Source: Bartonella sp. AU55XJBT (GTDB lineage: Bacteria; Pseudomonadota; Alphaproteobacteria; Rhizobiales; Rhizobiaceae). From it: a DNA stretch of 64,000 nt. The position numbers were made by a program, and so were the translations under genes. The stretch covers positions 50,880 to 114,879 of the forward strand of contig NZ_JAQITC010000007.1 of the NCBI RefSeq assembly GCF_028618525.1, in the 5' to 3' direction. Of this stretch, positions 38,328 through 47,587 are shown piece by piece (within the stretch, counting starts at the first letter, position 1; each line of letters starts with the position of its first letter). Under the pieces are notes generated by a model. The model saw only the letters and a program-made list of their open reading frames with translations, made no database searches and was not told where the DNA came from.

Positions 38328-38990
38328 TTACAAGGAGGCGTTTTTACATTTTTCGTGGCAAAGTTGAAGCAGGTGTAAAGGATTGTCGTTCCCCAAAATA
38401 ACTTCTTCCACCGCAATGAATTCACAGCCCGTCTTTAAGGCTTCGTCAAAATTTGCAAAATCGCTGCCTGCTTGAATAATGGCAGGGATTTCCATAATCT
38501 CTGACCACCATGTGGCTAACTGAATATTGCGAGGGTGGGCTTGGGGTTTTTTATCAGCCCCTAATTTGCCAAAGAGAAGATAATCAACCCCTGTTTCTGC
38601 TGCAAGCATGGCACTATGGCGATTGCGTAGATTGCCAAAGCCGATGATTTTTTGTTCCTTTTGCTGATTTTTAAAGCTTTCAAGAGCGTTAAGATCATCT
38701 TCTATATGCAATCCATCAGCTTTTATGCGTCCAGCAATGCGGCTGTCACCAGCGATAAGAAGAGCGGCGTTATTGTTTTGAATATCTTCTGCGTAAGTTT
38801 GAGCCTGTTTTTGTAAAAAAGAGCCATCATCTTTCTGCTGTTCAGAATCGTAAAGGATGACACAGGCAAAAGACTTTGTTTGCAAAATGGGACGCAAAAA
38901 GCCGTGTGGAATATTGCGTCGAACATCAAGTGTTAAAACCAATTGAGGAAAAAGAGAAAAGTCAATCGGTTTGTTTTTTTGTTTTGTCAT
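38328..38990 (-). CDS. Thiamine-phosphate synthase-like protein (ThiE/TenI fold)
   Basis: The 220-residue product resembles the second, short ThiE-like protein of Rhizobiales. It has a TIM-barrel pattern with AALLIAGDSRIAGRIKADGLHIEDD near residue 85, GFGNLRNRHSAMLAAETGVDYLLFG near 120 and IPAIIQAGSDFANFDEALKTGCEFIAVEEVIL near 175. True ThiE joins the thiazole and pyrimidine parts of thiamine, but this protein lacks some expected ThiE substrate residues as I recall them, so activity is uncertain. The monocistronic setting gives no pathway clue. Confidence 0.7.
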   Translation of the reverse strand: MTKQKNKPIDFSLFPQLVLTLDVRRNIPHGFLRPILQTKSFACVILYDSEQQKDDGSFLQKQAQTYAEDIQNNNAALLIAGDSRIAGRIKADGLHIEDDLNALESFKNQQKEQKIIGFGNLRNRHSAMLAAETGVDYLLFGKLGADKKPQAHPRNIQLATWWSEIMEIPAIIQAGSDFANFDEALKTGCEFIAVEEVILGNDNPLHLLQLCHEKCKNASL

Positions 38991-39135
38991 GTCCTATCTC
39001 TGATTTTTGTAAAAAATGATTGTTAAAAAGAAACTTGACTCTTAAAAGTTAAAGTTTCATTCTACCTTGTTTGCGATAAGGGTAACCAACATTTTTATGT
39101 GACTTCAAAGTTTTGTGACGCGTGGGAGTCCATTT

Positions 39136-40278
39136 ATGAAATACCAAGCCGTTGTTGATCATAAGATGCAACCTTTTCGTCGTGATACACGCATCGATGT
39201 TTTTCGTTCTTTAGCCTTATTGACGATTTTTATCAACCATATTCCCGGAACGCTCTATGAGCATATAACTCATAAAAATTTTGGCTTTTCTGATTCTACA
39301 GAAGTTTTTGTTTTGCTTTCAGGCATTTCGCTGGGCTTAAGCTTTCATGCGCGGTTAGAGAAGAAGCCTTTTTCCTTCATTGTGCGTAAACTTTGGTACA
39401 GGGCTTTGCAGCTCTATGGCGCATATCTTTTTACAACCTTTGTCACGTTAAGCTTGTTTTTAGGAGCCTTTTTCTTATGGCGAACAGAAAAACTGTTAGC
39501 GATGAACAATGTGGGGCTTTTTGTCACACAGCCGCTCACGGCATTTTTAAGTACCTTAAGCTTGGGACATCAATTAGGCTATAATAATATTCTGCCGCTT
39601 TATATGGTTTTGATGTTTTTTGCGCCTTTTATCCTATATGTGGGGCGTAAACAGACAAAGTGGTTGCTTTTGGGCTCATTTATACTCTATCTTATCTGCG
39701 GACTGTATAAAATTGCTCCCCCTTCTTATCCTATAGAGGGAAGGTGGTTTTTGAACCCTTTTTCTTGGCAATTTTTGTTTGTTATAGGCTTGACCAGCAC
39801 CTTAGCGCTTAAACAAGGAAAAACAATCGCCTTTAAGTCTTTTTGGGTGGTTTGTGCGGCAGGCTATCTCTTGGTGGCACTGTTATGGGTTCGCTTAAAT
39901 TGGTGGGGCGTTTTGGGTTGGTTGGGCTGGTCGTCCCCATTGGTCAACTTTAATAAAACTTTTTTAAGTTTGCCACGTTTACTCCATGTTCTTGCATTAT
40001 CCCTCCTCATTTTGTGCTTGCCGCGCGTCAATAAATGGTTTTCTGTTTCAGAACAACATCCTTTAGCAATCTTAGGAAAACATAGTTTACCGGTCTTTGT
40101 AACAGGAACTATTTTTGCCATGTTTGGACAAATTATCAAAACAGTGATGACAGGAACGTTTTTTTCCGATAACCTCTTAATGATAACGGGGTTGGCTCTG
40201 CAATTTGGAGTCGCTTATTACTATGAAAAACGGCGGTCTTTGCAGGGAGCGTTTTCAAGGAAACTGATCCGTTTATAA
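39136..40278 (+). CDS. opgC: OpgC-like integral membrane protein
   Basis: OpgC-family proteins are acyltransferase-like membrane proteins that add succinyl groups to periplasmic glucans. The 380-residue product has about ten transmembrane helices and the family N-terminus (RRDTRIDVFRSLALLTIFINHIPGT, then FGFSDSTEVFVLLSGISLGLSF). ATG 39136 follows GGGAG at good spacing; a GTG at 39115 is in frame but less likely. Whether Bartonella makes such glucans is not known from this window. Confidence 0.82.
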   Translation: MKYQAVVDHKMQPFRRDTRIDVFRSLALLTIFINHIPGTLYEHITHKNFGFSDSTEVFVLLSGISLGLSFHARLEKKPFSFIVRKLWYRALQLYGAYLFTTFVTLSLFLGAFFLWRTEKLLAMNNVGLFVTQPLTAFLSTLSLGHQLGYNNILPLYMVLMFFAPFILYVGRKQTKWLLLGSFILYLICGLYKIAPPSYPIEGRWFLNPFSWQFLFVIGLTSTLALKQGKTIAFKSFWVVCAAGYLLVALLWVRLNWWGVLGWLGWSSPLVNFNKTFLSLPRLLHVLALSLLILCLPRVNKWFSVSEQHPLAILGKHSLPVFVTGTIFAMFGQIIKTVMTGTFFSDNLLMITGLALQFGVAYYYEKRRSLQGAFSRKLIRL

Positions 40279-40477
40279 GAAAAACGCGGCAGTGCGGTCC
40301 TTGTGCGGCTGCGTTAACCTTAGTATAAAAAGCGCATTGCACAAAAAAATTAAAAGAGGTAGTCATTTCAAAAAAAAAGCATTCTATACAGCAACAAAAG
40401 AAACTTTTTAGGACTCTGTTCGTTGAATGATATAATTGAGCGGTGTGGTTTTGTGCTGATCCTTGGAGTATAAAAGC

Positions 40478-40996
40478 GTGAGCGTACATAAACGTCCCTA
40501 TGATGAACCTATTATCATGATTGAGCATAATGCTTTTGAAAATGCTTTTAATCGTCTCTATGAAGAGACAATGGCGCTGATTGAAAAAACAGCAGCCTAT
40601 ATCGATTCAGAAGGGAAAGCCGTCGCGCGTTCCCTTTCGGCAGAAATTTCTGCACTCTATGCAAAAGAGGCGATGTATTTAAGTACAAGACTGATGCAAA
40701 TTGCCTCTCAATTGCTTCTTCTTCGGGCAGAACGGGAAGGGGAAATGTCATCAGAACAAATAAAAAAAGAAATCGTAAAAGTTTCCCTTCAGACTCCGTC
40801 ATTGGAATTTGAAACCCCTCATTGGAACGAACTCCCAGAAATTTTCCGCCAATTTGTTGCTCATTCACTGCGTTTAGAAGCTCGTATAAAATATATGCGT
40901 ACGGGGTGGGAAGCGGCTGCTTCCAGTACTTTAGAAGATGATAATCCAGTAGGAAAACAAATCGAATTACTCAAAACAGCCTTTGGGCGTTCTTAG
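40478..40996 (+). CDS. rcdA: RcdA-like regulator of CtrA degradation (DUF1465)
   Basis: In Caulobacter RcdA delivers the cell-cycle regulator CtrA to ClpXP. The product of about 172 residues is helical, with the family body (NAFNRLYEETMALIEKTAAYID, LYAKEAMYLSTRLMQIASQLLLLRA) and the LRLEARIKYMRTGWE segment near the end. Start is uncertain: GTG 40478 (MSVHKRPYDE) with GGAG upstream is preferred over TTG 40463. Alone on its strand between opgC and ruvC. CtrA control in this organism is inferred from the family; trcR at 52.3 kb and gapR at 13.8 kb belong to the same cell-cycle theme. Confidence 0.85.
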   Translation: MSVHKRPYDEPIIMIEHNAFENAFNRLYEETMALIEKTAAYIDSEGKAVARSLSAEISALYAKEAMYLSTRLMQIASQLLLLRAEREGEMSSEQIKKEIVKVSLQTPSLEFETPHWNELPEIFRQFVAHSLRLEARIKYMRTGWEAAASSTLEDDNPVGKQIELLKTAFGRS

Positions 40997-41021
40997 AGGA
41001 TATTCTCTTGGCTTTTGTCTA

Positions 41022-41251
41022 AGGGGAAATGTCATCAGAACAAATAAAAAAAGAAATCGTAAAAGTTTCCCTTCAGACCCCGTCATTGGAATTTGAAACC
41101 CCTCATTGGAACGAACTCCCAGAAATTTTCCGCCAATTTGTTGCTCATTCACTCTGGTTTGAGAGGCTCGTATAAAATATATGCGTGCGGGGTGGGAAGC
41201 GGCTGCTTCCAGTACTTTAGAAGATGATAATCCGCTGGCAAAACAAATCGA
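41022..41251 (+). repeat. Partial tandem copy of the rcdA 3' half
   Basis: Repeats 40737-40970 with very few changes (GGGGAAATGTCATCAGAAC... through GAAGATGATAATCCG...GGCAAAACAAATCG). Small insertions, such as near 41155, break the frame. The high identity indicates a recent event compared with the other remnants. Confidence 0.92.
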
Positions 41252-41379
41252 CATTGGTGGGTATAATGTAAAAAGACTCGGTGGCGTATATACCATTCAG
41301 AGAGGAGAATTTTTATACTTATGAATGTATGGATCCTCTCTTTGCTCGTTTGAGATGGTTTAATCATTATGACATTGGA

Positions 41380-41487
41380 GATGCGATAAAAGGGGGAGAT
41401 GCGATAAAAGGGGGAGATGCGATAAAAGGGGGAGATGCGATAAAAGGGGGAGATGCGATAAAAGGGGGAGATGCGATAAAAGGGGAG
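41380..41487 (+). repeat. 18-base tandem repeat, six copies
   Basis: Unit GATGCGATAAAAGGGGGA repeats at 41380, 41398, 41416, 41434, 41452 and 41470, almost perfectly. It lies about 200 bases ahead of ruvC. In one frame it would encode GDAIKG repeats, but no ribosome site or family supports translation. Confidence 0.95.
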
Positions 41488-41696
41488 TTTTTATATTTTT
41501 CTTTTGCTTGTTTGTCAGGTGTGATGGGTTTTGTTTGATGGCATTTTTAAGTCTCATAAAGCTGATGTTTGTTCGGGTGTTATACGGCATAAATCATGAC
41601 ACATGTCCCTCTTTTTATGGATTTTATGTTTTGCTGCTGTTTTCTTTGTGGGCGAACCTTTATTCAAAAGGGGGAAAAGTGTATAAACTGGAGTTT

Positions 41697-42212
41697 ATGG
41701 CAGAGACGATTCGTATTATAGGCATTGATCCCGGACTACGGTATACTGGGTGGGGCGTTATCGATCTTGCGGGTAATCGTCTTCAGTTTGTTGCTGCAGG
41801 GACAGTTTCTTCCGATGTAAAGTGTGATCTAGCTTCCAGACTCTGTCAGATCCATAAAGGTCTTTCAGAGGTTGTGCATCAATTTATGCCCCATGAAGCT
41901 GCGGTGGAACATGTGTTTGTCAACAAAGATGCGACGGCAACTTTAAAACTTGGGCAAGCGCGTGCGATTGCGCTGCTGGTTCCTGCGCAGGCACATTGTC
42001 CTGTTTTTGAATATGCACCCAACAAAGTAAAAAAATCGGTTATTGGTGTTGGGCATGGGGCAAAAGAACAAATTCATATGATGGTGAAAGTTTTACTCCC
42101 ACGGGCTGAATTTAATAGCAATGATGCCGCTGATGCCCTTGCTCTTGCTCTTTGTCACAGCATGCATCGTAAGAGGATTGATCAATCTTATCAGGCAAGG
42201 ATGGCGATATGA
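41697..42212 (+). CDS. ruvC: Crossover junction endodeoxyribonuclease RuvC
   Basis: Cleaves Holliday junctions at the end of recombination. The 171-residue product starts [21 protein letters not shown] with the first catalytic aspartate (GIDPG, Asp10). The [23 protein letters not shown] segment provides the acidic residue, and the C-terminal [15 protein letters not shown] provides the last two. ATG 41697 after CTGGAG is chosen; the frame is open for 63 codons upstream over non-conserved sequence. Followed directly by ruvA and ruvB. Confidence 0.94.
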   Translation: MAETIRIIGIDPGLRYTGWGVIDLAGNRLQFVAAGTVSSDVKCDLASRLCQIHKGLSEVVHQFMPHEAAVEHVFVNKDATATLKLGQARAIALLVPAQAHCPVFEYAPNKVKKSVIGVGHGAKEQIHMMVKVLLPRAEFNSNDAADALALALCHSMHRKRIDQSYQARMAI

Positions 42213-42225
42213 TTGGGGTGACAAC

Positions 42226-42840
42226 ATGATTGGAAAATTAAAGGGTACGCTTGAACATATCTTTGAAGATTATATCGTTCTTGATGTTCATGGTGTGGGG
42301 TATGTTGTTTTTATCTCAAATCGGTTGCGGCCTTCTTTACCCTCTGTTGGGGAGGCGTTAAGTCTCTTTATTGAAACGCATGTTCGGGAAGAGGCAATCC
42401 GCCTTTTTGGTTTTGCAACAAGAGCCGAACAGGAGTGGTTTTGTATGCTCCAAAATGTTCCAGGCGTAGGGGCTAAGGTTGCTTTGGCAATCTTGGGGAC
42501 TTTATCGCCAGATGAACTTGCACAAGCTATTGCTTTAAACGATGGGGCGATGATTAGTCGAGCACCGGGCGTTGGTAAAAAAGTCAGTGAAAGAATTGTG
42601 GGTGAGTTGAAAAGTAAAACGCTTCCCTTTGAACAGGCGGTCAAGACTGTTTCAATTCCGCAGTATGAGAGGGCTAATCAACCTGCGCAGGATGCGCTTT
42701 CCGCGTTAATGAAGCTAGGATTTGAACGTGAGCAAGCAGCTCGTGCTCTTGCTCTGGCGATGAACACTCTTGAGGGGGAAGCTGTTTCTTCTGCCCTGCT
42801 GATCCGCCATAGTCTCAAATTGCTTTCTTCTCCGACTTAA
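42226..42840 (+). CDS. ruvA: Holliday junction DNA helicase subunit RuvA
   Basis: Tetrameric junction-recognition protein that recruits RuvB. The 204-residue protein has the N-terminal OB domain ([25 protein letters not shown]), the helix-hairpin-helix DNA-binding repeats ([19 protein letters not shown] and [20 protein letters not shown]) and the C-terminal RuvB-binding domain (about 155-204). ATG 42226 lies 14 bases after ruvC. The upstream in-frame open sequence overlaps ruvC and is not used. Confidence 0.95.
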   Translation: MIGKLKGTLEHIFEDYIVLDVHGVGYVVFISNRLRPSLPSVGEALSLFIETHVREEAIRLFGFATRAEQEWFCMLQNVPGVGAKVALAILGTLSPDELAQAIALNDGAMISRAPGVGKKVSERIVGELKSKTLPFEQAVKTVSIPQYERANQPAQDALSALMKLGFEREQAARALALAMNTLEGEAVSSALLIRHSLKLLSSPT

Positions 42841-42853
42841 ATAAAAGGTAACA

Positions 42854-43945
42854 ATGCATAAAGATGAAGATCAACGCCTTTTAGGGGCTGCGCCCCTTCC
42901 CAACGATCCGGATCGTTCTTTAAGACCACAAGTTCTCGATGATTTTATTGGTCAAGAAGCAGCGCGGGCTAATTTAAAAATATTTATTGAAGCTGCAAAA
43001 ACTCGGCAAGAAGCGCTGGATCACGTTTTGTTTGTAGGACCACCGGGACTGGGAAAAACAACGCTTTCACAGATTATGGCAAAAGAATTAGGGGTTAATT
43101 TTCGCTCTACTTCAGGACCGGTCATTGCTAAAGCAGGAGATTTGGCCGCTCTCTTGACCAATCTTGAAGAACGCGATGTCTTGTTTATTGATGAAATTCA
43201 TCGCTTAAATCCAGCAATTGAGGAAATTCTTTATCCAGCTATGGAAGATTATCAACTCGATTTGATCATTGGAGAGGGGCCGGCAGCACGCTCGGTTAAA
43301 ATTGATCTGGCTAAATTTACTTTAGTGGCGGCAACCACACGATTGGGGCTTTTAACGACACCGCTCAGAGACCGTTTTGGGATCCCTATTCGTCTTAATT
43401 TTTATACGATAGAGGAATTGGAATATATTGTGCAGCGTAATGCGCGGCTTTTTGCTGTCAAGATCAGTGATGATGGTGCCCATGAAATTGCACGTCGAGC
43501 ACGGGGGACCCCGCGTATCGCTGGACGGCTTTTACGGCGCGTTTGTGATTTTGCTTTGGTAAAACGAGCCCAACAAATTGATCGACAAATCGCTGACGAA
43601 GCGCTTTCGCGCCTTGAGGTGGATCATCTGGGGCTTGATCCACTTGACCGGCGTTATTTGCTGCTGATTGCGAAAACTTTTTTAGGGGGGCCGGTGGGCA
43701 TTGAAACCATTGCTGCTGCTTTATCAGAACCCCGTGATGCTATTGAAGATATCGTTGAACCGTATCTTCTTCAACAAGGCTTTATTCAAAGAACGGCTCG
43801 TGGCCGCATTCTTACGGAAAAGGCGTGGAGCCATTTAGGATTTGCTGCACCTGATTCAACGTCGATACAAAAGCGTGCTCAACTTTCTGATGCTCAAGAT
43901 AATGCATCACTTCAGACAACTTTATGGGATGGGGAAGATGACTGA
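42854..43945 (+). CDS. ruvB: Holliday junction DNA helicase motor RuvB
   Basis: AAA+ ATPase that drives branch migration with RuvA. The 363-residue protein has Walker [10 protein letters not shown] near residue 62, Walker [12 protein letters not shown], sensor 1 (LVAATTRLG) and the [15 protein letters not shown] sensor 2 region. The C-terminal winged helix (about 270-345) is complete. It starts 13 bases after ruvA. The C-terminal tail of about 20 residues is less conserved. Confidence 0.96.
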   Translation: MHKDEDQRLLGAAPLPNDPDRSLRPQVLDDFIGQEAARANLKIFIEAAKTRQEALDHVLFVGPPGLGKTTLSQIMAKELGVNFRSTSGPVIAKAGDLAALLTNLEERDVLFIDEIHRLNPAIEEILYPAMEDYQLDLIIGEGPAARSVKIDLAKFTLVAATTRLGLLTTPLRDRFGIPIRLNFYTIEELEYIVQRNARLFAVKISDDGAHEIARRARGTPRIAGRLLRRVCDFALVKRAQQIDRQIADEALSRLEVDHLGLDPLDRRYLLLIAKTFLGGPVGIETIAAALSEPRDAIEDIVEPYLLQQGFIQRTARGRILTEKAWSHLGFAAPDSTSIQKRAQLSDAQDNASLQTTLWDGEDD

Positions 43946-44136
43946 GGCATCTTTTTTAACAAAAACTGTGCGGATGATTTATCGCAAGCTCTTATAAGGA
44001 CAAGAAGAACGCCTTTGGTCCTTGTGTTCTGACTGAAAAGGTTTAGAACCATGGAGGATTGTGTGCTTTTTCTTTTCACAACTTCAACACAAAAATATGT
44101 TCAATCTTTTGATTGATAAACAATTTTCTAACTTAA

Positions 44137-44601
44137 ATGATTTTATGGGACATGAAGTCAATGACAGAAGTAATGCCTTTCAAGAGCAATCATAACAATG
44201 CTTTTCATAATTTTCAGGTGCGCGTTTATGTGGCTGATACAGATTTTTCCGGTGTGGTTTATCATGCGCGTTATCTGGAATTTTTTGAACGGGGACGTTC
44301 AGAGTTTTTACGGGATACCGGTTTTAATAATAAAATGTTAGCAGCAGGGAGGGAGGGGGAAAAACTGTTTTTTGTTGTGCGTCATATGGAAATTAGTTTT
44401 TTGCGACCAGCCCAAATTGATCATCTTTTAGTCGTTAAAACACGTGTTAATCATATCCAAGGGGCACGCTTTTTTATGGAGCAATCGATTGTGCATGAGG
44501 CGACCACGTTGGTAACCGCGAAAGTTGAAATTGCTCTGATTAATGAAGAAGCAAAACCGCGACGTTTACCCAAAGAGCTGTTTGCAAAAATGCTTGGTTA
44601 A
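44137..44601 (+). CDS. ybgC: Tol-Pal associated acyl-CoA thioesterase YbgC
   Basis: Hot-dog fold thioesterase encoded at the head of Tol-Pal loci. The 154-residue frame contains VYVADTDFSGVVYHARYLEFFERGRSEFLRD with the catalytic aspartate (DTDFSG) and the expected VVRHMEISFLRPAQIDHLL second half. Start uncertain: ATG at 44137, 44152 or 44161; the family core begins near residue 25. Between ybgC and tolQ sits a Brt-trp unit, whereas these genes are adjacent in most relatives. Confidence 0.88.
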   Translation: MILWDMKSMTEVMPFKSNHNNAFHNFQVRVYVADTDFSGVVYHARYLEFFERGRSEFLRDTGFNNKMLAAGREGEKLFFVVRHMEISFLRPAQIDHLLVVKTRVNHIQGARFFMEQSIVHEATTLVTAKVEIALINEEAKPRRLPKELFAKMLG

Positions 44602-45196
44602 AACTCTTGGATGTTGGATATACAACATTTTGATTAATAAAGATAATATGGCGTTATTCAATTTCAATGAGAGCCGTGGGTGGTATAAAATTTTCTCATT
44701 TCAAATTCTTTTGTGAATTCATTAAAATCATTTTCTTGCATATCACATTTTTTCTTGTTACAGGCAGGGTTGATAGGTGGATATAAAAAGGATTGAGAAA
44801 GGCATAAAATGCCTTTTATAAAGCTTTTTAAGTGCCAAGACTGATCGCAATTTTGAGCTGGAAACGGCTTATCTTATCATGCCGTAAAACACTGCTTTGG
44901 GGACGTTGATCGTTGGGTAATGTAAATGTAAGGGGCTTCATGTGAAAGTAGGGGGTGAATATTTTAGGGAAAGATTTGCGGGCTGGGGAACACTCTTCTT
45001 TGAGAGACAGTGATAATTCTATGAAATAATCAGCTGAGAAATCCGCTAGCACCAGAAGTCAGCGTGTTGATAGACCAGTGTTTATAGAATGGTGCGGGGA
45101 TAGTTTCATTTGCTGATTTTTATCAAGATGGAAAAGTGTAAAAACGTGGATCTGTAAAAATGAAATAAAGGATTGGAGCTTTGTGCGTGCTTTTGC
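44602..45196. other. Spacer between ybgC and regulator copy 4
   Basis: No gene recognised; contains a terminator (next entry). Confidence 0.4.
44797..44821 (+). terminator. Intrinsic terminator downstream of ybgC
   Basis: AAAGGCAT-AAA-ATGCCTTT hairpin followed by TTTATAAAG, about 200 bases past the ybgC stop codon. Confidence 0.65.
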
Positions 45197-45571
45197 CTAA
45201 TTTGAAATTAACCACCAAATTGCCTTTTGTTTTTTAGGGTGGAGTTCTCTAAAATTTTTTACAAGAGTGTGTTCTTTTTCGCTATAGATTTCTTGATCAT
45301 CGTGTGAGGGATATTCTTTTGTGAGGTTATCTTCTTTTGTAGCAATAATATCCGCGTAAAAAAAGCTCATTGGAACTTTCAGTAGATTAGCAATTTCTAG
45401 CAAACGTCCTGCGCTTACACGGTTTAACCCTTTTTCGTATTTTTGGATTTGTTGGAAACTAACACCTAAAGAATTTCCTAATTCTTTTTGAGAAAGCTTC
45501 ATTGATATTCTTCTATGACGAATTCTTTTGCCGATAGAAATATCGTTAAAATATGAATTTTTGGTTTGCAT
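45197..45571 (-). CDS. XRE-family regulator, Trp type, copy 4 (diverged)
   Basis: 124-residue paralogue, the most diverged of the four. It starts MQTKNSYFNDISIGKRIRHRRISMKLSQ and keeps the SFQQIQKYEKGLNRVSAGRL helix-turn-helix core, with a longer insert (IIATKEDNLTKEYPSHDDQEIYSEKEH) and a different tail. It sits on the minus strand inside the ybgC-tolQ interval of the Tol-Pal locus, ahead of which lies a Brt RNA with its own compensated sequence changes. Ribosome site region GGCGGGGGC. Confidence 0.86.
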   Translation of the reverse strand: MQTKNSYFNDISIGKRIRHRRISMKLSQKELGNSLGVSFQQIQKYEKGLNRVSAGRLLEIANLLKVPMSFFYADIIATKEDNLTKEYPSHDDQEIYSEKEHTLVKNFRELHPKKQKAIWWLISN

Positions 45572-45787
45572 GTTAAGCCCCCGCCGGTTGCGAGCGCCCT
45601 CGCATTATTGGTATTCCGGGAGTTAAAGGTACTGAGCTCTAGTCAGCTTTTTGCTTTTAGTGCTTTTGGCACCTGGACATAGCAAAAGCTCCCGGAATCC
45701 CGGGACACCCACAACAGTGGGTTTATTTGTACGCTAGAGCTTAGGACCTTTAATCCCTCTTGATCGGTGCGTAGACGATCAAAATAT
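45572..45787 (-). ncRNA. Brt-type structured RNA, copy 4 (diverged, compensated)
   Basis: Same architecture with many changed but still paired bases. First hairpin TTGATCG/CGATCAA (45760-45782), where the others have TTGGTCG/CGACCAA. Long-range stem TTAAAGGT...AGCTCTAG with CTAGAGCT...ACCTTTAA, longer than in the other copies. Small hairpin CCCAC-TGTT-GTGGG. CCCGG-GATT-CCGGG here has a changed loop. The ATTCCGGGAG/CTCCCGGAAT pair is unchanged. Confidence 0.85.
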
Positions 45788-45794
45788 TTTTTAA

Positions 45795-45823
45795 TTGATA
45801 AAGTACTTTAAGGAGCTTGGCAA
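45795..45823 (-). promoter_or_regulatory. Promoter of Brt copy 4
   Basis: TTGCCA, 17 bases, TATCAA on the minus strand. Confidence 0.7.
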
Positions 45824-46302
45824 GAAAAATTAAAGCATTGGCTCTTCTATGATATTGTAAAATAGCGCTATTTGAGAGGTGGGAATCTGAAGTCAACGAG
45901 AGGGAATTTGCTTTAAGGAAAACTGACGTGTTGATAGATTATTGTTTGCAAAGTGGTGCGAGGTTAGAAACTTTGTCTTTTGCAGTGCGGGGGGGAAGTC
46001 AAGATGGTTTAGCGTTCTTTTCATAAACGGAAAGAAGGGGGATTTGGTTTCATGCTTTATAGGTATTGATGGAGGAGGAGGCTTTATGGTTATCTTGTCG
46101 TTAATGCCTTTGTGAAAGAGGGGGGAGGTGTCTTGAGAGATGTCTTTAATGATCACTTTTTAAAGAAATTTAAGAAACAGGTCTTGTTTTAGTGCATGGA
46201 TTTATGTGAAACTGAAATTTTTTACTTAAATTTAGAAACTATAAAACAATCTGTTTTATAAAATTTTAAGAAGTGCACCTTTCATTTAGAGGGACAAAAA
46301 TT
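45824..46302. other. Spacer upstream of tolQ
   Basis: Holds the tolQ promoter region; no gene recognised. Confidence 0.4.
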
Positions 46303-47016
46303 ATGCCGCATGGTGAACTAATGAATCCGGAAACAATGGGAATGTTGCATTTGTTTATGCAAGCAAGTCTCGTCGTTAAAGTTGTTATGGTTGGGTTGCT
46401 GCTTGCTTCCGTCTGGAGTTGGGCCATTATTTTTGATAAAATTTTTACGTACCGGAGAATACGGCGTGAAATCAAGCAATTTGAACGGACATTTTGGTCT
46501 GGCAAAGCGCTAGAGGATCTTTATGTCGCCTGTAAAAGTCACCGTACCAATAGCATATCTGCTGTTTTTATGGCAGCAATGGCTGAATGGAAAAAATCTC
46601 TTGAAAAAGGGACCCATACTTCGATCAGTTTGCAGAGCAGAATTGATAAGGCAATGGATCTAACACTGGGACGTGAAAGTGAAAAAATAGAATCAAAATT
46701 AAGTTTTCTTGCAACACTGGGATCTGCAGGACCCTTTATTGGCCTTTTTGGAACAGTGATTGGTATTATGGAGTCCTTTCTTTCTATTTCTGCTTCTCAA
46801 AATACATCTCTTGCCATTGTCGCACCAGGGATTGCAGAAGCACTTTTGGCAACGGCTATTGGTTTGTTTGCAGCAATTCCAGCCGTTATTGCCTACAATA
46901 AATTGACCCATGAAAGTGCGCGCATCATTGCTCAAATAGAAAATTTTGCCGATGAATTTTCAACAATTGTCTCACGGCGTATTGATGAAACACGTACAGC
47001 ACCTTCCCCTTTATAA
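46303..47016 (+). CDS. tolQ: Tol-Pal system proton channel subunit TolQ
   Basis: Inner-membrane protein that with TolR uses the proton gradient to energise TolA during cell constriction. The 237-residue protein has three membrane segments (about residues 17-41, 137-160 and 170-195), including the FLATLGSAGPFIGLFGTVIGIM motif. ATG 46303 has a GAGGGAC site; the ATG 10 codons upstream is less good. Followed by tolR, 15 bases away. Confidence 0.94.
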   Translation: MPHGELMNPETMGMLHLFMQASLVVKVVMVGLLLASVWSWAIIFDKIFTYRRIRREIKQFERTFWSGKALEDLYVACKSHRTNSISAVFMAAMAEWKKSLEKGTHTSISLQSRIDKAMDLTLGRESEKIESKLSFLATLGSAGPFIGLFGTVIGIMESFLSISASQNTSLAIVAPGIAEALLATAIGLFAAIPAVIAYNKLTHESARIIAQIENFADEFSTIVSRRIDETRTAPSPL

Positions 47017-47031
47017 AAAGGAGCTTATCTC

Positions 47032-47481
47032 ATGGGAATTTCTGTTTCTTCTTCTCAAAAAAATACACGGAGGCGGCATCATTCACGAAGCCAGCTGATG
47101 AGTGAGATTAATGTCACCCCTTTTGTGGATGTCATGCTGGTGTTGCTTATTATTTTTATGGTCTCTGCTCCCCTTTTGGTGAACGGTGTTCCTTTGGATT
47201 TGCCACGCAGTCAAGCGGGGCCCGTCCGCGCACAAAAGACACCCCTTACGGTTTCACTGGATGCGCAAGGGCGCTTTGCCATTCATCAAGATTATTATGA
47301 AACGTCACAAGCGTTGATTGCACAGCTTAAAGCTCTTCTGGAAGCCGATCCTACACAAAAAGATCAACGGGTTTTTGTGCGGGTTGCTAAAACTGTTGAA
47401 TATCAACAAGTCTTAAAATTGCTTGCAGACATTCAAAAGGCGGGGTTTTCTCAAGTTGCGCTAGCAAGTCTAGCACAATAA
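47032..47481 (+). CDS. tolR: Tol-Pal system protein TolR
   Basis: Partner of TolQ. The 149-residue protein has one N-terminal membrane helix with the critical aspartate (SEINVTPFVDVMLVLLIIFMV, Asp in FVDVML) and a periplasmic domain (about 60-149). Length and arrangement are normal. Close to tolQ, so co-transcribed. Confidence 0.95.
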   Translation: MGISVSSSQKNTRRRHHSRSQLMSEINVTPFVDVMLVLLIIFMVSAPLLVNGVPLDLPRSQAGPVRAQKTPLTVSLDAQGRFAIHQDYYETSQALIAQLKALLEADPTQKDQRVFVRVAKTVEYQQVLKLLADIQKAGFSQVALASLAQ

Positions 47482-47587
47482 ATAACGGACAATCATATTG
47501 TCAATAACTTATTGTTTTTAAATGTTTTTAAAGAGAATAGCGTGATTAAAAGTGAAAAAATACAAGGTATTAATTAAGGCATAAAGA

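Noticed and set aside
41281..41538. Short frame encoding GDAIKG repeats
   Set aside because: Arises from the 18-base minisatellite; no conservation or ribosome site.
33563..45787. CRISPR array or IS element as an explanation for the repeated 200-base segments
   Set aside because: Copies are always directly upstream of a regulator gene, have no transposase or terminal repeats, and show compensated stem changes.
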